Shown here: positions 8,030 to 16,237 of the stretch, one piece after another
Layout of the letters: each line of letters opens with the position of its first letter
Position numbering within the stretch: position 1 is the stretch's first letter
Assembly: GCA_049663345.1 (NCBI GenBank)
Contig: JBATDG010000033.1
Location: 11,147-75,146 of the forward strand
DNA: 64,000 nt
Source: SZUA-365 sp049663345
GTDB taxonomy: Bacteria; Bacteroidota; Ignavibacteria; SZUA-365
Reading direction: 5' to 3'
Notes under the pieces: model-generated
What the model saw: only the letters and a program-made list of their open reading frames with translations
Told to the model about the DNA's origin: nothing
Database searches by the model: none
Program-made: the position numbers and the translations under genes

Positions 8030-8271
8030 ACGGCCTCCGCGCCTTTGAGCATGGTGATGACTTCGTCTTCAGATGGAACGCGGCCCTTGAGCAGGACCTT
8101 GTTATCGACAACCATCGCAGGCGTGATCATCACGCCGTAGTTCATGATGTCCATGATGTCTTCGACTTTGGTTATAGTGGCGTCCATGCCTTCGCGTTCG
8201 ACAGCGGCGCGCACGACACGCTCCAGTGCATGACATTTCGCGCAGCCTGATCCGAGGATTTTGATGTCCAT
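8026..8271 (-). CDS. arsE: ArsE-like small thioredoxin-family redox protein
   Basis: An 81-residue glutaredoxin/thioredoxin-fold protein ('small redox-active disulfide protein' type) with Cys10-Ala-Lys-Cys13 at the N-terminus and the cis-Pro segment 'GVMITPAMVVDNKV'. The start at 8271 is supported by AGGAG about 10 bases upstream; an extension further upstream has no family resemblance. It is the first gene of the arsE-arsF-arsG-permease run, downstream of the second ArsR. Related proteins pass electrons to disulfides or metal centres. The arsenic assignment rests on gene order as well as sequence. Confidence 0.86.
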   Translation of the reverse strand: MDIKILGSGCAKCHALERVVRAAVEREGMDATITKVEDIMDIMNYGVMITPAMVVDNKVLLKGRVPSEDEVITMLKGAEAV

Positions 8272-8420
8272 TTGTCTTTTTCTCCTATGAAAGAATGTCC
8301 TGCATTCCGCCGATCGCGATTCCGGGACGGCCCCGCCTTTCAAACGAATCCCGTTGCGGCGGATTCCCCTATCCGGCGGCGATCCGGATTGGCAGACCGC
8401 CCGAATCAAGGGAGTGTGTT

Positions 8421-8717
8421 TCAGATATTGTAGAATTCCCGCATCAGCGTGCGCGCTTCCTCGAAGCTATCGCGGTTGATGCAGTACTTGATTTTCGGCG
8501 GCTTGATCTCGCCTTGTATGAGTCCGGCGGCCTTGAGTTCGCTCAGATGCTGTGAGAGCGTCGACCGTGCGATCGGGAGATCCTCTGCCAGGTCGCCGCT
8601 GTAGCAGCAGGACTGCTCCGAGAGCAGTTCAAGTATGTACATGCGCACCGGATGCGCCATGGCCTTGGCGTAGCGGGCGATTTTCTTCTGGCGATCTGTG
8701 AGAATGTCTGTACTCAT
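8421..8717 (-). CDS. arsR: ArsR/SmtB-family repressor, second copy
   Basis: A 98-residue winged-helix repressor. 'AKAMAHPVRMYILELL' is the N-terminal dimer segment, followed by Cys37-Cys38 in 'SEQSCCYSGDLAEDLP' and the recognition helix 'IARSTLSQHLSELKAAGLI'. The vicinal CC differs from the CVC of the first repressor, pointing to a separate thiol-reactive inducer site. A perfect palindrome lies 6 bases upstream of its start. It probably controls itself and the arsE-F-G-permease genes. A longer upstream extension in frame crosses the operator and is unlikely. The gap to arsE (8272-8420) holds no other gene. Confidence 0.92.
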   Translation of the reverse strand: MSTDILTDRQKKIARYAKAMAHPVRMYILELLSEQSCCYSGDLAEDLPIARSTLSQHLSELKAAGLIQGEIKPPKIKYCINRDSFEEARTLMREFYNI

Positions 8718-8722
8718 AACGT

Positions 8723-8742
8723 ATTTCGTAAAAATACGAAAT
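8723..8742. promoter_or_regulatory. Perfect palindromic operator upstream of arsR2
   Basis: ATTTCGTA-AAAA-TACGAAAT is an 8-bp perfect inverted repeat with a 4-nt spacer, 6 bases upstream of the repressor's ATG and about 100 bp from the divergent cydA. Its size and symmetry fit an ArsR/SmtB dimer site. Binding here would also be close enough to affect the cydAB promoter. Confidence 0.72.
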
Positions 8743-8843
8743 GATTCCCATGAAACGCAAGGCACATGCTTATGTGTTATGTTGAAATGAATGCGAGTGC
8801 CCTGTTTCTCGCCGCTGACAGCACCTTCTGAAAGGATCTCCCG

Positions 8844-10280
8844 ATGGATCTTGACGTACTTTTTCTCTCCCGCTTCCAATTCGCCCTCACGATCATGTTT
8901 CACTACCTGTTTCCCCCGCTTTCGATAGGGCTAGGAGTGATATTGGCGGTGACGGAGGGCATGTTTCTCAAAACAAAAAACCGTGACTACGAAGTCATGG
9001 CCCGTTTCTGGACCAGGATTTTCGCAGTGGTCTTCGCCATGGGCGTCGCCACCGGCATTGTGATGGAATTCGAGTTCGGTACGAACTGGGCGACGTATTC
9101 GCGCTATGTCGGCGATGTTTTTGGGTCGCCGCTTGCGGCCGAAGGTATTTTCGCCTTCTTCCTCGAATCAGGATTTCTCGCTGTGCTCGTTTTCGGGTGG
9201 GACCGCGTCTCCCCGCGCATGCACTTTTTCTCGACCATCATGGTATCGCTCGGTTCGATGTTCTCAGCCGTGTGGATCGTGGTCGCAAACAGCTGGCAGC
9301 AAACGCCAACGGGATTTCATATCGTGGGCGAAGGACTCCGCGCACGCGCAGAAATCACGGATTTCTGGGCTATGGTGTTTAATCCCTCCAGCGTAGACCG
9401 CCTGACGCATACCCTGATCGGCGCGTTCATACTCGGCGCGTTCTTCGTCATGAGCATCATGGCATGGTATATCCTTCACGGCAGGCACGTACGTCTGGCG
9501 AAGCAATCCTTCACCATCGCACTTGTGTTTGGTACCATCGCGTCGCTGGCAGCACTGGTGAGCGGACACGGACAGGCGAATACGGTTTCAGTGACGCAGC
9601 CCGCGAAGCTCGCCGCGTTCGAGGGACATTTCAAATCCGGTCCGGGCGACATGTGGCTCTTCGGCATTCCGGATGAAGAAAAGGAAATGGTGCGATTTGG
9701 CATCGCCATCCCGGGCGGACTGAGCTTCCTTCTCCACAACGATTTCAATGCTCCGGTGACGGGACTGGATCAATTCGCACAGGAGGACCGTCCCCCGGTA
9801 CAGATTCCCTTCCAGGCCTATCACATGATGATCGCGCTTGGAATGTTCTTCATCGGCATCACGCTTTTCGCTTCCTTCCTCCGGTGGCGCGGCACGCTGT
9901 TCGAAAAGCGGTGGATGATGTGGATATTCGTCTTCGCCGTCTTCGGACCGTATCTCGCCAACCAGGCAGGATGGGTCGCAGCCGAGGTCGGCCGCCAGCC
10001 GTGGATCGTCTACGGCCTGCTCCGCACAAGCGATGCGTTATCGAAGGCCGTCAGTGCGGAGGAAGTTCTGGTGTCCATCATCCTGTTCACCATCATTTAT
10101 CTCTTCCTCCTCGCGGTGTGGCTGTATGTGATGAACGATAAAATCAAACATGGTCCGGATGAATCTGTACTGGCATCCCAAGGCGCGCATAGCGGGAGCC
10201 TGCTGGACAGCATGTCATCGCTGGCCGATCACGGGGGTCCGTCAATGACTGAAGCACGCGACGAAAAGGAGGACAAATAG
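8844..10280 (+). CDS. cydA: Cytochrome bd quinol oxidase subunit I
   Basis: A 478-residue membrane subunit carrying the haems and quinol site of the bd oxidase, which reduces O2 to water without proton pumping and has high O2 affinity. Visible ligands: His20 (MFHYLFP), His189 (DRLTHTLIG) and Met328/329 (AYHMMIALG), matching the E. coli axial ligands His186, His19 and Met393. Glu100 and Glu108 match the conserved proton-path acids. 'GRQPWIVYGLLRTSDA' is the conserved block before the final helix. The Q loop is short, as in most non-enteric types. AAGGA lies upstream of the start. cydB follows after 1 base. Confidence 0.97.
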   Translation: MDLDVLFLSRFQFALTIMFHYLFPPLSIGLGVILAVTEGMFLKTKNRDYEVMARFWTRIFAVVFAMGVATGIVMEFEFGTNWATYSRYVGDVFGSPLAAEGIFAFFLESGFLAVLVFGWDRVSPRMHFFSTIMVSLGSMFSAVWIVVANSWQQTPTGFHIVGEGLRARAEITDFWAMVFNPSSVDRLTHTLIGAFILGAFFVMSIMAWYILHGRHVRLAKQSFTIALVFGTIASLAALVSGHGQANTVSVTQPAKLAAFEGHFKSGPGDMWLFGIPDEEKEMVRFGIAIPGGLSFLLHNDFNAPVTGLDQFAQEDRPPVQIPFQAYHMMIALGMFFIGITLFASFLRWRGTLFEKRWMMWIFVFAVFGPYLANQAGWVAAEVGRQPWIVYGLLRTSDALSKAVSAEEVLVSIILFTIIYLFLLAVWLYVMNDKIKHGPDESVLASQGAHSGSLLDSMSSLADHGGPSMTEARDEKEDK

Positions 10281-10281
10281 C

Positions 10282-11298
10282 ATGGATCTCAATTTCTTCT
10301 GGTTCGCCGTCGTTGGCATTCTCCTCACCGGCTATGCGATTCTCGACGGCTTCGATCTCGGCGTGGGCATCCTGCATCTGTTCGCGAAAGACGATATGGA
10401 CCGCCGCCTGCTGATGAATTCCATCGGTCCCCTGTGGGACGGCAACGAAGTCTGGCTCGTCACCTTCGGCGGTGCGATGTTCGCCGCCTTCCCTCACGCT
10501 TACGCGACCGCCTTTTCGGGGTTTTATCTCCCTTTTATGTTTTTACTGTTCGCACTCATTTTCCGAGCCGTGTCGATGGAATTTCGCAGCAAGCAGGAAA
10601 TGCGCTGGTGGCGGCAGATGTGGGATATATCCTTCACCGGCGCCTCAACCCTTGCGACCTTTCTGTTCGGCGTCGCGGTCGGCAACATGATGAAAGGTCT
10701 TCCCATCGGCGCCGATATGGAATTTCAGGGCGGCCTTTTTGATCTGCTCGGACCCTTTCCCCTGCTTGTCGGCGCTTTCGCGGTTGCGACCTTTGCGATG
10801 CACGGTTCGATCTACCTTTATCTGAAAACCGAGGGCGATCTGCAGAATCGCATTCATGGATGGATGTGGCGTACCTTCGGGATTTTCCTCGTGCTCTATA
10901 TTTTCGTCACCATGGCCACACTCGTGCTGCTTCCAAGTGCAGTTACGAACTTCCGCGAGATACCCTGGGCCTGGGTTGTGGTGGTTCTGAACGTCCTCGC
11001 TATCGCGAATATTCCCCGGGCGATTTATCTCGGGAAGCCGGGCTATGCATTCATCTCGTCCGGAGCAACCATCGCAGCGCTGACCTTTCTGTTCGGCTTC
11101 GCGCTCTTCCCCAACCTGATCGTCTCCAGCCTCGATCCTGCCTGGAATCTTACGATTTACAATGCGGCCTCCTCCCAGAAAACCCTCGGCATCATGCGCT
11201 GGTTCGCCATCATCGGCATGCCCTTCGTCCTCTCCTATACCGTGGCCATCTACTGGATCTTCCGCGGCAAAACGCGCCTGGGTAAATTCAGCTATTAA
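10282..11298 (+). CDS. cydB: Cytochrome bd quinol oxidase subunit II
   Basis: A 338-residue membrane subunit. The N-terminus 'FWFAVVGILLTGYAILDGFD' followed by LGVG and 'GPLWDGNEVWL' are hallmark CydB blocks. A near-consensus AAGGAGG lies 8 bases before the ATG, inside the end of cydA. It pairs with CydA to form the enzyme core; no cydX or cydDC genes are adjacent. The stop codon TAA is the first three bases of a long inverted repeat. A bd oxidase suits a microaerobic or arsenic/sulfide-stressed niche (inference). Confidence 0.97.
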   Translation: MDLNFFWFAVVGILLTGYAILDGFDLGVGILHLFAKDDMDRRLLMNSIGPLWDGNEVWLVTFGGAMFAAFPHAYATAFSGFYLPFMFLLFALIFRAVSMEFRSKQEMRWWRQMWDISFTGASTLATFLFGVAVGNMMKGLPIGADMEFQGGLFDLLGPFPLLVGAFAVATFAMHGSIYLYLKTEGDLQNRIHGWMWRTFGIFLVLYIFVTMATLVLLPSAVTNFREIPWAWVVVVLNVLAIANIPRAIYLGKPGYAFISSGATIAALTFLFGFALFPNLIVSSLDPAWNLTIYNAASSQKTLGIMRWFAIIGMPFVLSYTVAIYWIFRGKTRLGKFSY

Positions 11299-11446
11299 GA
11301 AAAAACCACGAAGTCACGAAGACACAAAGAAGAGCACTAAGGTTTTGTTAAAAAGAAAACGCCCGGCAAATCTGCTGGGCGTTTCCCGTTTAAAAAAATT
11401 TTCGTGCTCTTTATTCGTGTCTTCGTGACTTCGTGGTTTTTTCTTA
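11296..11446. repeat. Long nested inverted repeat spanning both stop codons (element A)
   Basis: The left arm begins at the cydB TAA and the right arm ends at the fbaB stop, so one inverted repeat provides the stop codons of both convergent genes. The outer stem starts TAAGAAAAAACCACGAAG and is perfect for about 30 bp, then imperfect to about 46 bp, built of octamer-like units (CCACGAAG, TCACGAAG). An inner hairpin AAACGCCCGGCA/TGCTGGGCGTTT lies at 11357-11384. It could terminate both genes. A close relative is at 13673-13819. Confidence 0.95.
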
Positions 11447-12499
11447 CGCGATTGTGACGTCGTCGGCGAGGTACACGTCCTGGATGAGATTCAGGAGCTG
11501 CACGCCTTCGGCCATCGGACGCTGGAAGGCCTTGCGGCCGGAGATGAGGCCCTGTCCGCCGCCGCGCTTGTTGATGACGGCCGTCTCGACGGCTTCAGCG
11601 TAGTCGCTCGCACCCGAGGAGGCACCGCCGCTGTTGATCAGTCCTGCGCGTCCCATGTAGCAGTTCGCCACCTGGTAGCGGGTCAGATCGATCGGATGAT
11701 CGGTCGTGAGTTGCGAATAGACGAGCTTGCTGGTCTTGCCGAACTTGATGGCATTGTAGCCGCCGTTGTTCGTCGGCAGTTTCTGCTTGATGATATCTGC
11801 CTGGATCGTGACGCCGAGATGATTCGCCTGTCCGGTCAAATCTGCTGCGGTGTGGTAATCGACACCGTCCTTGGTAAAATCTTCGTTCCGGAGGTAGCAC
11901 CAGAGGATGGTAGCAAGACCGAGTTCATGCGCGTATTCGAAGGCTTCGGAAATTTCAACGATCTGGCGGTCCGATTCTTCCGACCCGAAATAGATCGTCG
12001 CACCGATGGCCGCGGCGCCCATTTCGTAGGCCTGATCCACGCTGCCGAAGAGAATCTGATCGTAGGTGGTCGGATAGGTCAGCAATTCGTTGTGGTTGAT
12101 CTTGACGATAAAGGGAATGTGATGCGCATAGCGCCGGGCGACCGAGCCAAGCACGCCCAGGGTCGAAGCCACGGCATTGCAGCCGCCTTCGATCGCGAGC
12201 TTGACGATATTTTCCGGATCGAAATAAATGGGATTCGGAGCGAAGGATGCACCGGCGCTGTGCTCGATGCCCTGATCGACCGGGAGAATAGACATGTAGC
12301 CCGTACCCGCCAGCCGGCCGGTGTTGTAGATGCGCTGCAGACTTCCGAGCACGCGCGGATTGCGGTCACTGTCTTTCCAAACGCGGTCCACGAAATCCGC
12401 CCCGGGGAGGTGCAGCATTTCTTTCGGGATACCCGTGCAAGTATGATTGAGCAGCGAATCTGCTTCGGCGCCCAGCATTTCCTGAAGTTTTTCGATCAT
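11444..12499 (-). CDS. fbaB: Class I fructose-bisphosphate aldolase (FbaB/DeoC type)
   Basis: A 351-residue TIM-barrel aldolase of the archaeal/FbaB class I type, which splits fructose-1,6-bisphosphate through a lysine Schiff base. Recognisable blocks are 'MSILPVDQGIEHSAGASF' near the N-terminus, 'FIVKINHNELLTYP', 'AAAIGATIYFGSEES' and the C-terminal phosphate-binding 'GRAGLINSGGASSG'. Length matches the longer FbaB homologues. It stands alone between two convergent or divergent neighbours. With pyruvate phosphate dikinase in the same window it fits reversible glycolysis/gluconeogenesis. No class II aldolase metal motifs are present. Confidence 0.94.
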   Translation of the reverse strand: MIEKLQEMLGAEADSLLNHTCTGIPKEMLHLPGADFVDRVWKDSDRNPRVLGSLQRIYNTGRLAGTGYMSILPVDQGIEHSAGASFAPNPIYFDPENIVKLAIEGGCNAVASTLGVLGSVARRYAHHIPFIVKINHNELLTYPTTYDQILFGSVDQAYEMGAAAIGATIYFGSEESDRQIVEISEAFEYAHELGLATILWCYLRNEDFTKDGVDYHTAADLTGQANHLGVTIQADIIKQKLPTNNGGYNAIKFGKTSKLVYSQLTTDHPIDLTRYQVANCYMGRAGLINSGGASSGASDYAEAVETAVINKRGGGQGLISGRKAFQRPMAEGVQLLNLIQDVYLADDVTIA

Positions 12500-12754
12500 G
12501 GCGGATCTGTGGTTGTTGTGAGAAAAACGGGATAATCGTAAATGTACGACTTGATGCAGAGCGGAGCAAAATCGAGGACAGCGGAAATCCTCTTTTTCGA
12601 AGAAGGAATGCCCGCACTCCCGCTCGATTACTCAAGAGTATCGAGGGTCCCTTCGGCGAAATGGGGAATCTGTACGATCGAGGGAATTTCCTGCGCCTCG
12701 CAATGGTTTTCTCCATATGTTAGAAGTTCATTCCCTCAACCATCATCAGCAGCT

Positions 12755-13675
12755 ATGTCCAAACGAATCGTTCTGACCGGCGCTACCGGACTGATTGGCC
12801 GGCGCCTTTACAACGCTCTCCGCTTGCGCGGCGATCAGGTCACCATTCTCACACGCAATACCGACAAGGCCGGGAAGACCTTCCCCGATGCGGAGCGTGT
12901 GCTGCTCTGGGCTCCCGGCGTTGCAGGCGCCTGGAAATCCGCCATCGACGGCGCCGATGCCGTCGTGCATCTCGCGGGCGAACCCATCGCAGAGGAACGC
13001 TGGACGGAAAGCTTTAAAAAACGCATTCAGGACAGCCGCCGGCTGGGGACGCGCGACATCGTCGATGCGATTGCGGCCGCGGCGGTAAAGCCGGGCGTGC
13101 TTGTTTCGGCGTCGGCAGTCGGATTTTATGGCGATACGGGAGAAAAAGATGTGAACGAGGATTCCCCTGCAGGAAGCGATTTCCTTGCGGAAACCTGCGT
13201 CGAGTGGGAGAATGAGGCGCTGCGCGCCGAATCTTTGGGCGTGCGTGTGGTGATTTCCCGCATGGGGATCGTCCTTGCAGAAGAAGGCGGCGCGCTGGAA
13301 AAACTGCTCACGCCGTTCAGGATGTTTGCCGGCGGACCTGTGGGCAACGGTGAGCAGTGGTTCCCGTGGGTACATATCGACGATGTAGTCGGACTCCTTC
13401 TGCATGCGATCGACGACGCAGAAACCATCGGGATACTCAACGCCGTCAGCCCAGGCATACTTCGTAATCGTGAATTTGCGGTAGCACTGGGAGAGTCGCT
13501 GAAGCGTCCCGCCCGCTTCTCCGTTCCCGCCTTCGTGATCAAACTTGCCCTCGGTGAATTCGGCGAAACCCTTCTCGGCGGTCAACGCGCGCTTCCTGCA
13601 CACACACTCGCAAGTGGCTACCGCTTCAAATACGATTCCATCGAAAAAGCCCTCGCAAACCTGGTGAGTGTGTAA
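12755..13675 (+). CDS. TIGR01777-family NAD(P)-binding epimerase-like protein
   Basis: A 306-residue extended short-chain dehydrogenase of the YfcH/SulA-type family. The start is chosen at MSKRIVLTGATGLIG because the cofactor-binding glycine motif begins at once (residues 9-15); an upstream open extension of 71 residues shows no domain. Family blocks include 'VHLAGEPIAEERWTESFKK', 'SASAVGFYGDTGE' and 'GNGEQWFPWVHIDD', with a DUF1731 C-terminal region ('GGQRALPAHTLASGY'). Substrate unknown for the family. Divergent from fbaB with about 255 bp between. Its TAA is shared with a long inverted repeat. Confidence 0.9.
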   Translation: MSKRIVLTGATGLIGRRLYNALRLRGDQVTILTRNTDKAGKTFPDAERVLLWAPGVAGAWKSAIDGADAVVHLAGEPIAEERWTESFKKRIQDSRRLGTRDIVDAIAAAAVKPGVLVSASAVGFYGDTGEKDVNEDSPAGSDFLAETCVEWENEALRAESLGVRVVISRMGIVLAEEGGALEKLLTPFRMFAGGPVGNGEQWFPWVHIDDVVGLLLHAIDDAETIGILNAVSPGILRNREFAVALGESLKRPARFSVPAFVIKLALGEFGETLLGGQRALPAHTLASGYRFKYDSIEKALANLVSV

Positions 13676-13819
13676 GAAAAAACCACGAAAACGCGAAAAC
13701 ACGAAAAAGAAGCACGAAGGTTTTTGCAACGGGAAACGCCCAGCAAGTCTGCTAAGTGTTTTCTTTTTCACAAATCTTTCGTGTTCTTCTTTGTGTTTTC
13801 GTGGTTTTGTGGTTCTTTC
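13673..13819. repeat. Long nested inverted repeat at a stop codon (element B, relative of element A)
   Basis: It begins TAAGAAAAAACCACGAA, identical to element A over the first 17 bases, again starting at the stop codon of the upstream gene. Arms at about 13676-13725 and 13764-13819 pair imperfectly. The inner core AAACGCCCAGCAAGTCTGCT matches the element A core at 18 of 20 positions. Two copies with diverged arms but the same architecture indicate a repeat family. Confidence 0.93.
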
Positions 13820-13837
13820 CTGCCGATCCGATCGTTG

Positions 13838-16099
13838 CTACCGGAATGGCGGAATGAATGATACACCAAATCCGAAGTGCTTTTTCCCATCATCTCCTCC
13901 ACCCCCACCGCAGGATACAGTCAGGAATGGATGATCGCTCCGCACGATGTGAAAACCCGGGAGGATGTCGATATACGCATAGGCCCACTCTCCGAAAACT
14001 GTAAATCGGGCTTCATCCACCGGGACATCGTTTATGAGAATCCCGTTTCTGTACACTGCCTTCGTAATGAGAATGAAGTACAAATTGTCATAATAGAGAG
14101 CATGGTTCCGAAAACCTGAAGGAAGCAGGGGCATCACATTCGGCTTGAATCCGTCATCCGTGACCGAGTAATAGCGCCGCCCCCATAGCCCATGAGGTAG
14201 CAAGGCAAAAGCCGCACCAGCAAATGTCGTGTCAGAATCGAGATAAGTCCAGGCCAAATGATGCTGATAGATGACAACGGGTTTCGTGGAACGGATGACC
14301 GTGGGCTGCGCAAGCAATGTATCGATATAGCCTGATCGATCGAGATGAATCGGCAAAGATCCGTCAAAAAGAGTCAATTCTGTTTCATCTTCGTAAGCGA
14401 TGATACGGATCAGATCATCCTGCGTCCTTGCGCTAAGTTTCCGAAATGGAATGAAAACGTATTCCGTCCCAAGTTGTTTACGTGCGGGAATATGAAAATA
14501 GTGCGGCTCCAGGATAGGGTAAATTTTCAGGAACCGCGATCCTTGCCCGGGCGAGATTTTCGATAGAGTCATCATTTCCATGCTAACAGGATGTTCACTG
14601 GTGAGTGGATCGCCTGCTCCGTCAAAGGTCAGATTACGGTCACCTAATTTTGGTGACCATGGATTGAAGCGGGGAAATCCCCCACCACCTCCCGCAAAAT
14701 CGAGGTGGCCATGCGCCGGTAACATCAATTGAAACGGGGTACCGATAGGAAAAACACCCTGGTTATTATTGTAGTATTCATCCAACCAATACTCGATTGT
14801 CTGGTGCAATACGATCCTGTTCACTGCTCCCGCATCTTGCGCATTCCCAACACCATCGTCAAGAACACCAGGCAACAGATAAGATGTATCCCATTCGCTC
14901 AATGGCCAGACAATTGAGGCATTAAAGCTCCCAAAACCCACAATACTTCGAAGTGATATTGCGGCCTCCCGGTCTGATGATGCCTTGACAAAATACTGAC
15001 GATAATGCGTAAGCGAGTCAGTAGCAGTCCGGCTCGTTACAGCCAATTGAATGAGGGCACAAGCCGGATTATCTGGTGTGACAACCATCGTTGTATCCCA
15101 CGAACCGTTCCGCATTGCAGCGTTTTCATACCATGCATCGGCGTACGGGGCGGATATCCGCACCGTCGCGACACTATCGCTGACAATCGAGAGTAACGCC
15201 GCGTTTGCGAGCATCGGAACGACAAATTCGCGCGCGAAAGTTTTGTATCCCGGTGCCTCCGGCAGCGGTGCGGCGAATCCGATGGCGGTATTTTCTTCGC
15301 GTCTGGTACCTGGTGCCAGAGCCTTTTTCTCCCATTGGAGTAATAGCGCCGCATCTGTGATGCTCTGCCCTGTCGCCTGGTAACCGAACACTGCTGTGCC
15401 GAGTCCACCGTGATACGACCAACGACCCACGGTGAGCAAGTCGGGGGTGCTTACTCCGGCGCCCCGAAACCGGCAATACGCGGAATCCGGAAGGAACGCC
15501 GGTGACAGCATCATCAACCGTTCGGGAACGTATGCTCCAGCGAATGCCCGTTCACGAAGAACCGGGCCCGTCAGACTCTGAAGCGTCACATTATCGTCGC
15601 CATTCGCATCTACATCTTCCATAACCGTCATTCCGACGTTCACAATTCGGCTTGTCGTATTTTCAACGATCAGATGAATGCGCACCTCCTGATATAAACT
15701 GTCTGAAACGGGTTCGATTTCCTCAATGATCCGAACAATACTGCCGCGGTTAGGGACTTCCCATATATAGCGCAACCGATCCGGGCGAAGTTCCACCGTT
15801 CCGCGCCCCAGATTCCGCTGTGGCCACGGCGCGGTCATCTGCGATTTGCCGTAGTTTGTCCAGATAGCATTGTCGATCAAAACGCTGATATGTGAAGTCG
15901 GTCTCGTCCCCGATGAAAAAAGCAGCGTGCTCCCCTCTGCGCTTGCAGCCGCGAATCGGCCGCTGAACGTGTCGAGAACAGCCGTGACGCGTCCGATTGT
16001 CAGCGTCAACGCATTCGACTGCGCCTGGGCAGTATTTCCTGACATGGCCCGCAGAATCACGAACAGCATTACAGCCACCACCCATGTGCGTTGCTTCAT
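13838..16099 (-). CDS. Large secreted protein with IgGFc-binding-like C-terminal region
   Basis: A 753-residue exported protein with signal peptide MKQRTWVVAVMLFVILRAMS...AQAQ. The C-terminal ~300 residues have the beta-rich repeats of IgGFc-binding/adhesin domains: 'GTEYVFIPF', 'IIAYEDETELTLFDG', 'TVIRSTKPVVIYQH' and 'HIVRSDHPFLTVSCGGGGG'. The N-terminal half is beta-rich with an acidic 'EDVDANGDDN' loop. I see no T9SS sorting tail; it ends FGVSFIPPFR. Probably a surface or matrix protein; ligand unknown. It lies downstream of another secreted protein on the same strand. Confidence 0.7.
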   Translation of the reverse strand: MKQRTWVVAVMLFVILRAMSGNTAQAQSNALTLTIGRVTAVLDTFSGRFAAASAEGSTLLFSSGTRPTSHISVLIDNAIWTNYGKSQMTAPWPQRNLGRGTVELRPDRLRYIWEVPNRGSIVRIIEEIEPVSDSLYQEVRIHLIVENTTSRIVNVGMTVMEDVDANGDDNVTLQSLTGPVLRERAFAGAYVPERLMMLSPAFLPDSAYCRFRGAGVSTPDLLTVGRWSYHGGLGTAVFGYQATGQSITDAALLLQWEKKALAPGTRREENTAIGFAAPLPEAPGYKTFAREFVVPMLANAALLSIVSDSVATVRISAPYADAWYENAAMRNGSWDTTMVVTPDNPACALIQLAVTSRTATDSLTHYRQYFVKASSDREAAISLRSIVGFGSFNASIVWPLSEWDTSYLLPGVLDDGVGNAQDAGAVNRIVLHQTIEYWLDEYYNNNQGVFPIGTPFQLMLPAHGHLDFAGGGGGFPRFNPWSPKLGDRNLTFDGAGDPLTSEHPVSMEMMTLSKISPGQGSRFLKIYPILEPHYFHIPARKQLGTEYVFIPFRKLSARTQDDLIRIIAYEDETELTLFDGSLPIHLDRSGYIDTLLAQPTVIRSTKPVVIYQHHLAWTYLDSDTTFAGAAFALLPHGLWGRRYYSVTDDGFKPNVMPLLPSGFRNHALYYDNLYFILITKAVYRNGILINDVPVDEARFTVFGEWAYAYIDILPGFHIVRSDHPFLTVSCGGGGGDDGKKHFGFGVSFIPPFR

Positions 16100-16147
16100 G
16101 GACCACCTCGATATTTACAGACAAATATTTTTGCAGGAGTTTATTGC

Positions 16148-16203
16148 GGTCATTGGTCCGCCCCGAGCAGCAATATCCGTTCAACGGGACGGACGCAATG
16201 ACC
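16148..16203. other. Intergenic stem-loop between two secreted-protein genes
   Basis: GGTCATTG (16148-16155) pairs with CAATGACC (16196-16203), and an inner CCGCCC pairs imperfectly with GGGACGG. No T tract follows on the minus strand, so it is not a classical terminator. It could be an mRNA-stability or attenuation element between the two genes. Confidence 0.45.
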
Positions 16204-16237
16204 TGATGAATATGGGGTCCAGTGGTACCGGCCCGGT

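Noticed and set aside
12542..12754. 71-residue N-terminal extension of the TIGR01777 protein
   Set aside because: The NAD-binding motif begins right after the ATG at 12755, and the extension has no domain character.
16148..16203. Rho-independent terminator between the two secreted-protein genes
   Set aside because: The stem pairs well but no U tract follows on the transcribed strand, so it is listed only as a stem-loop.
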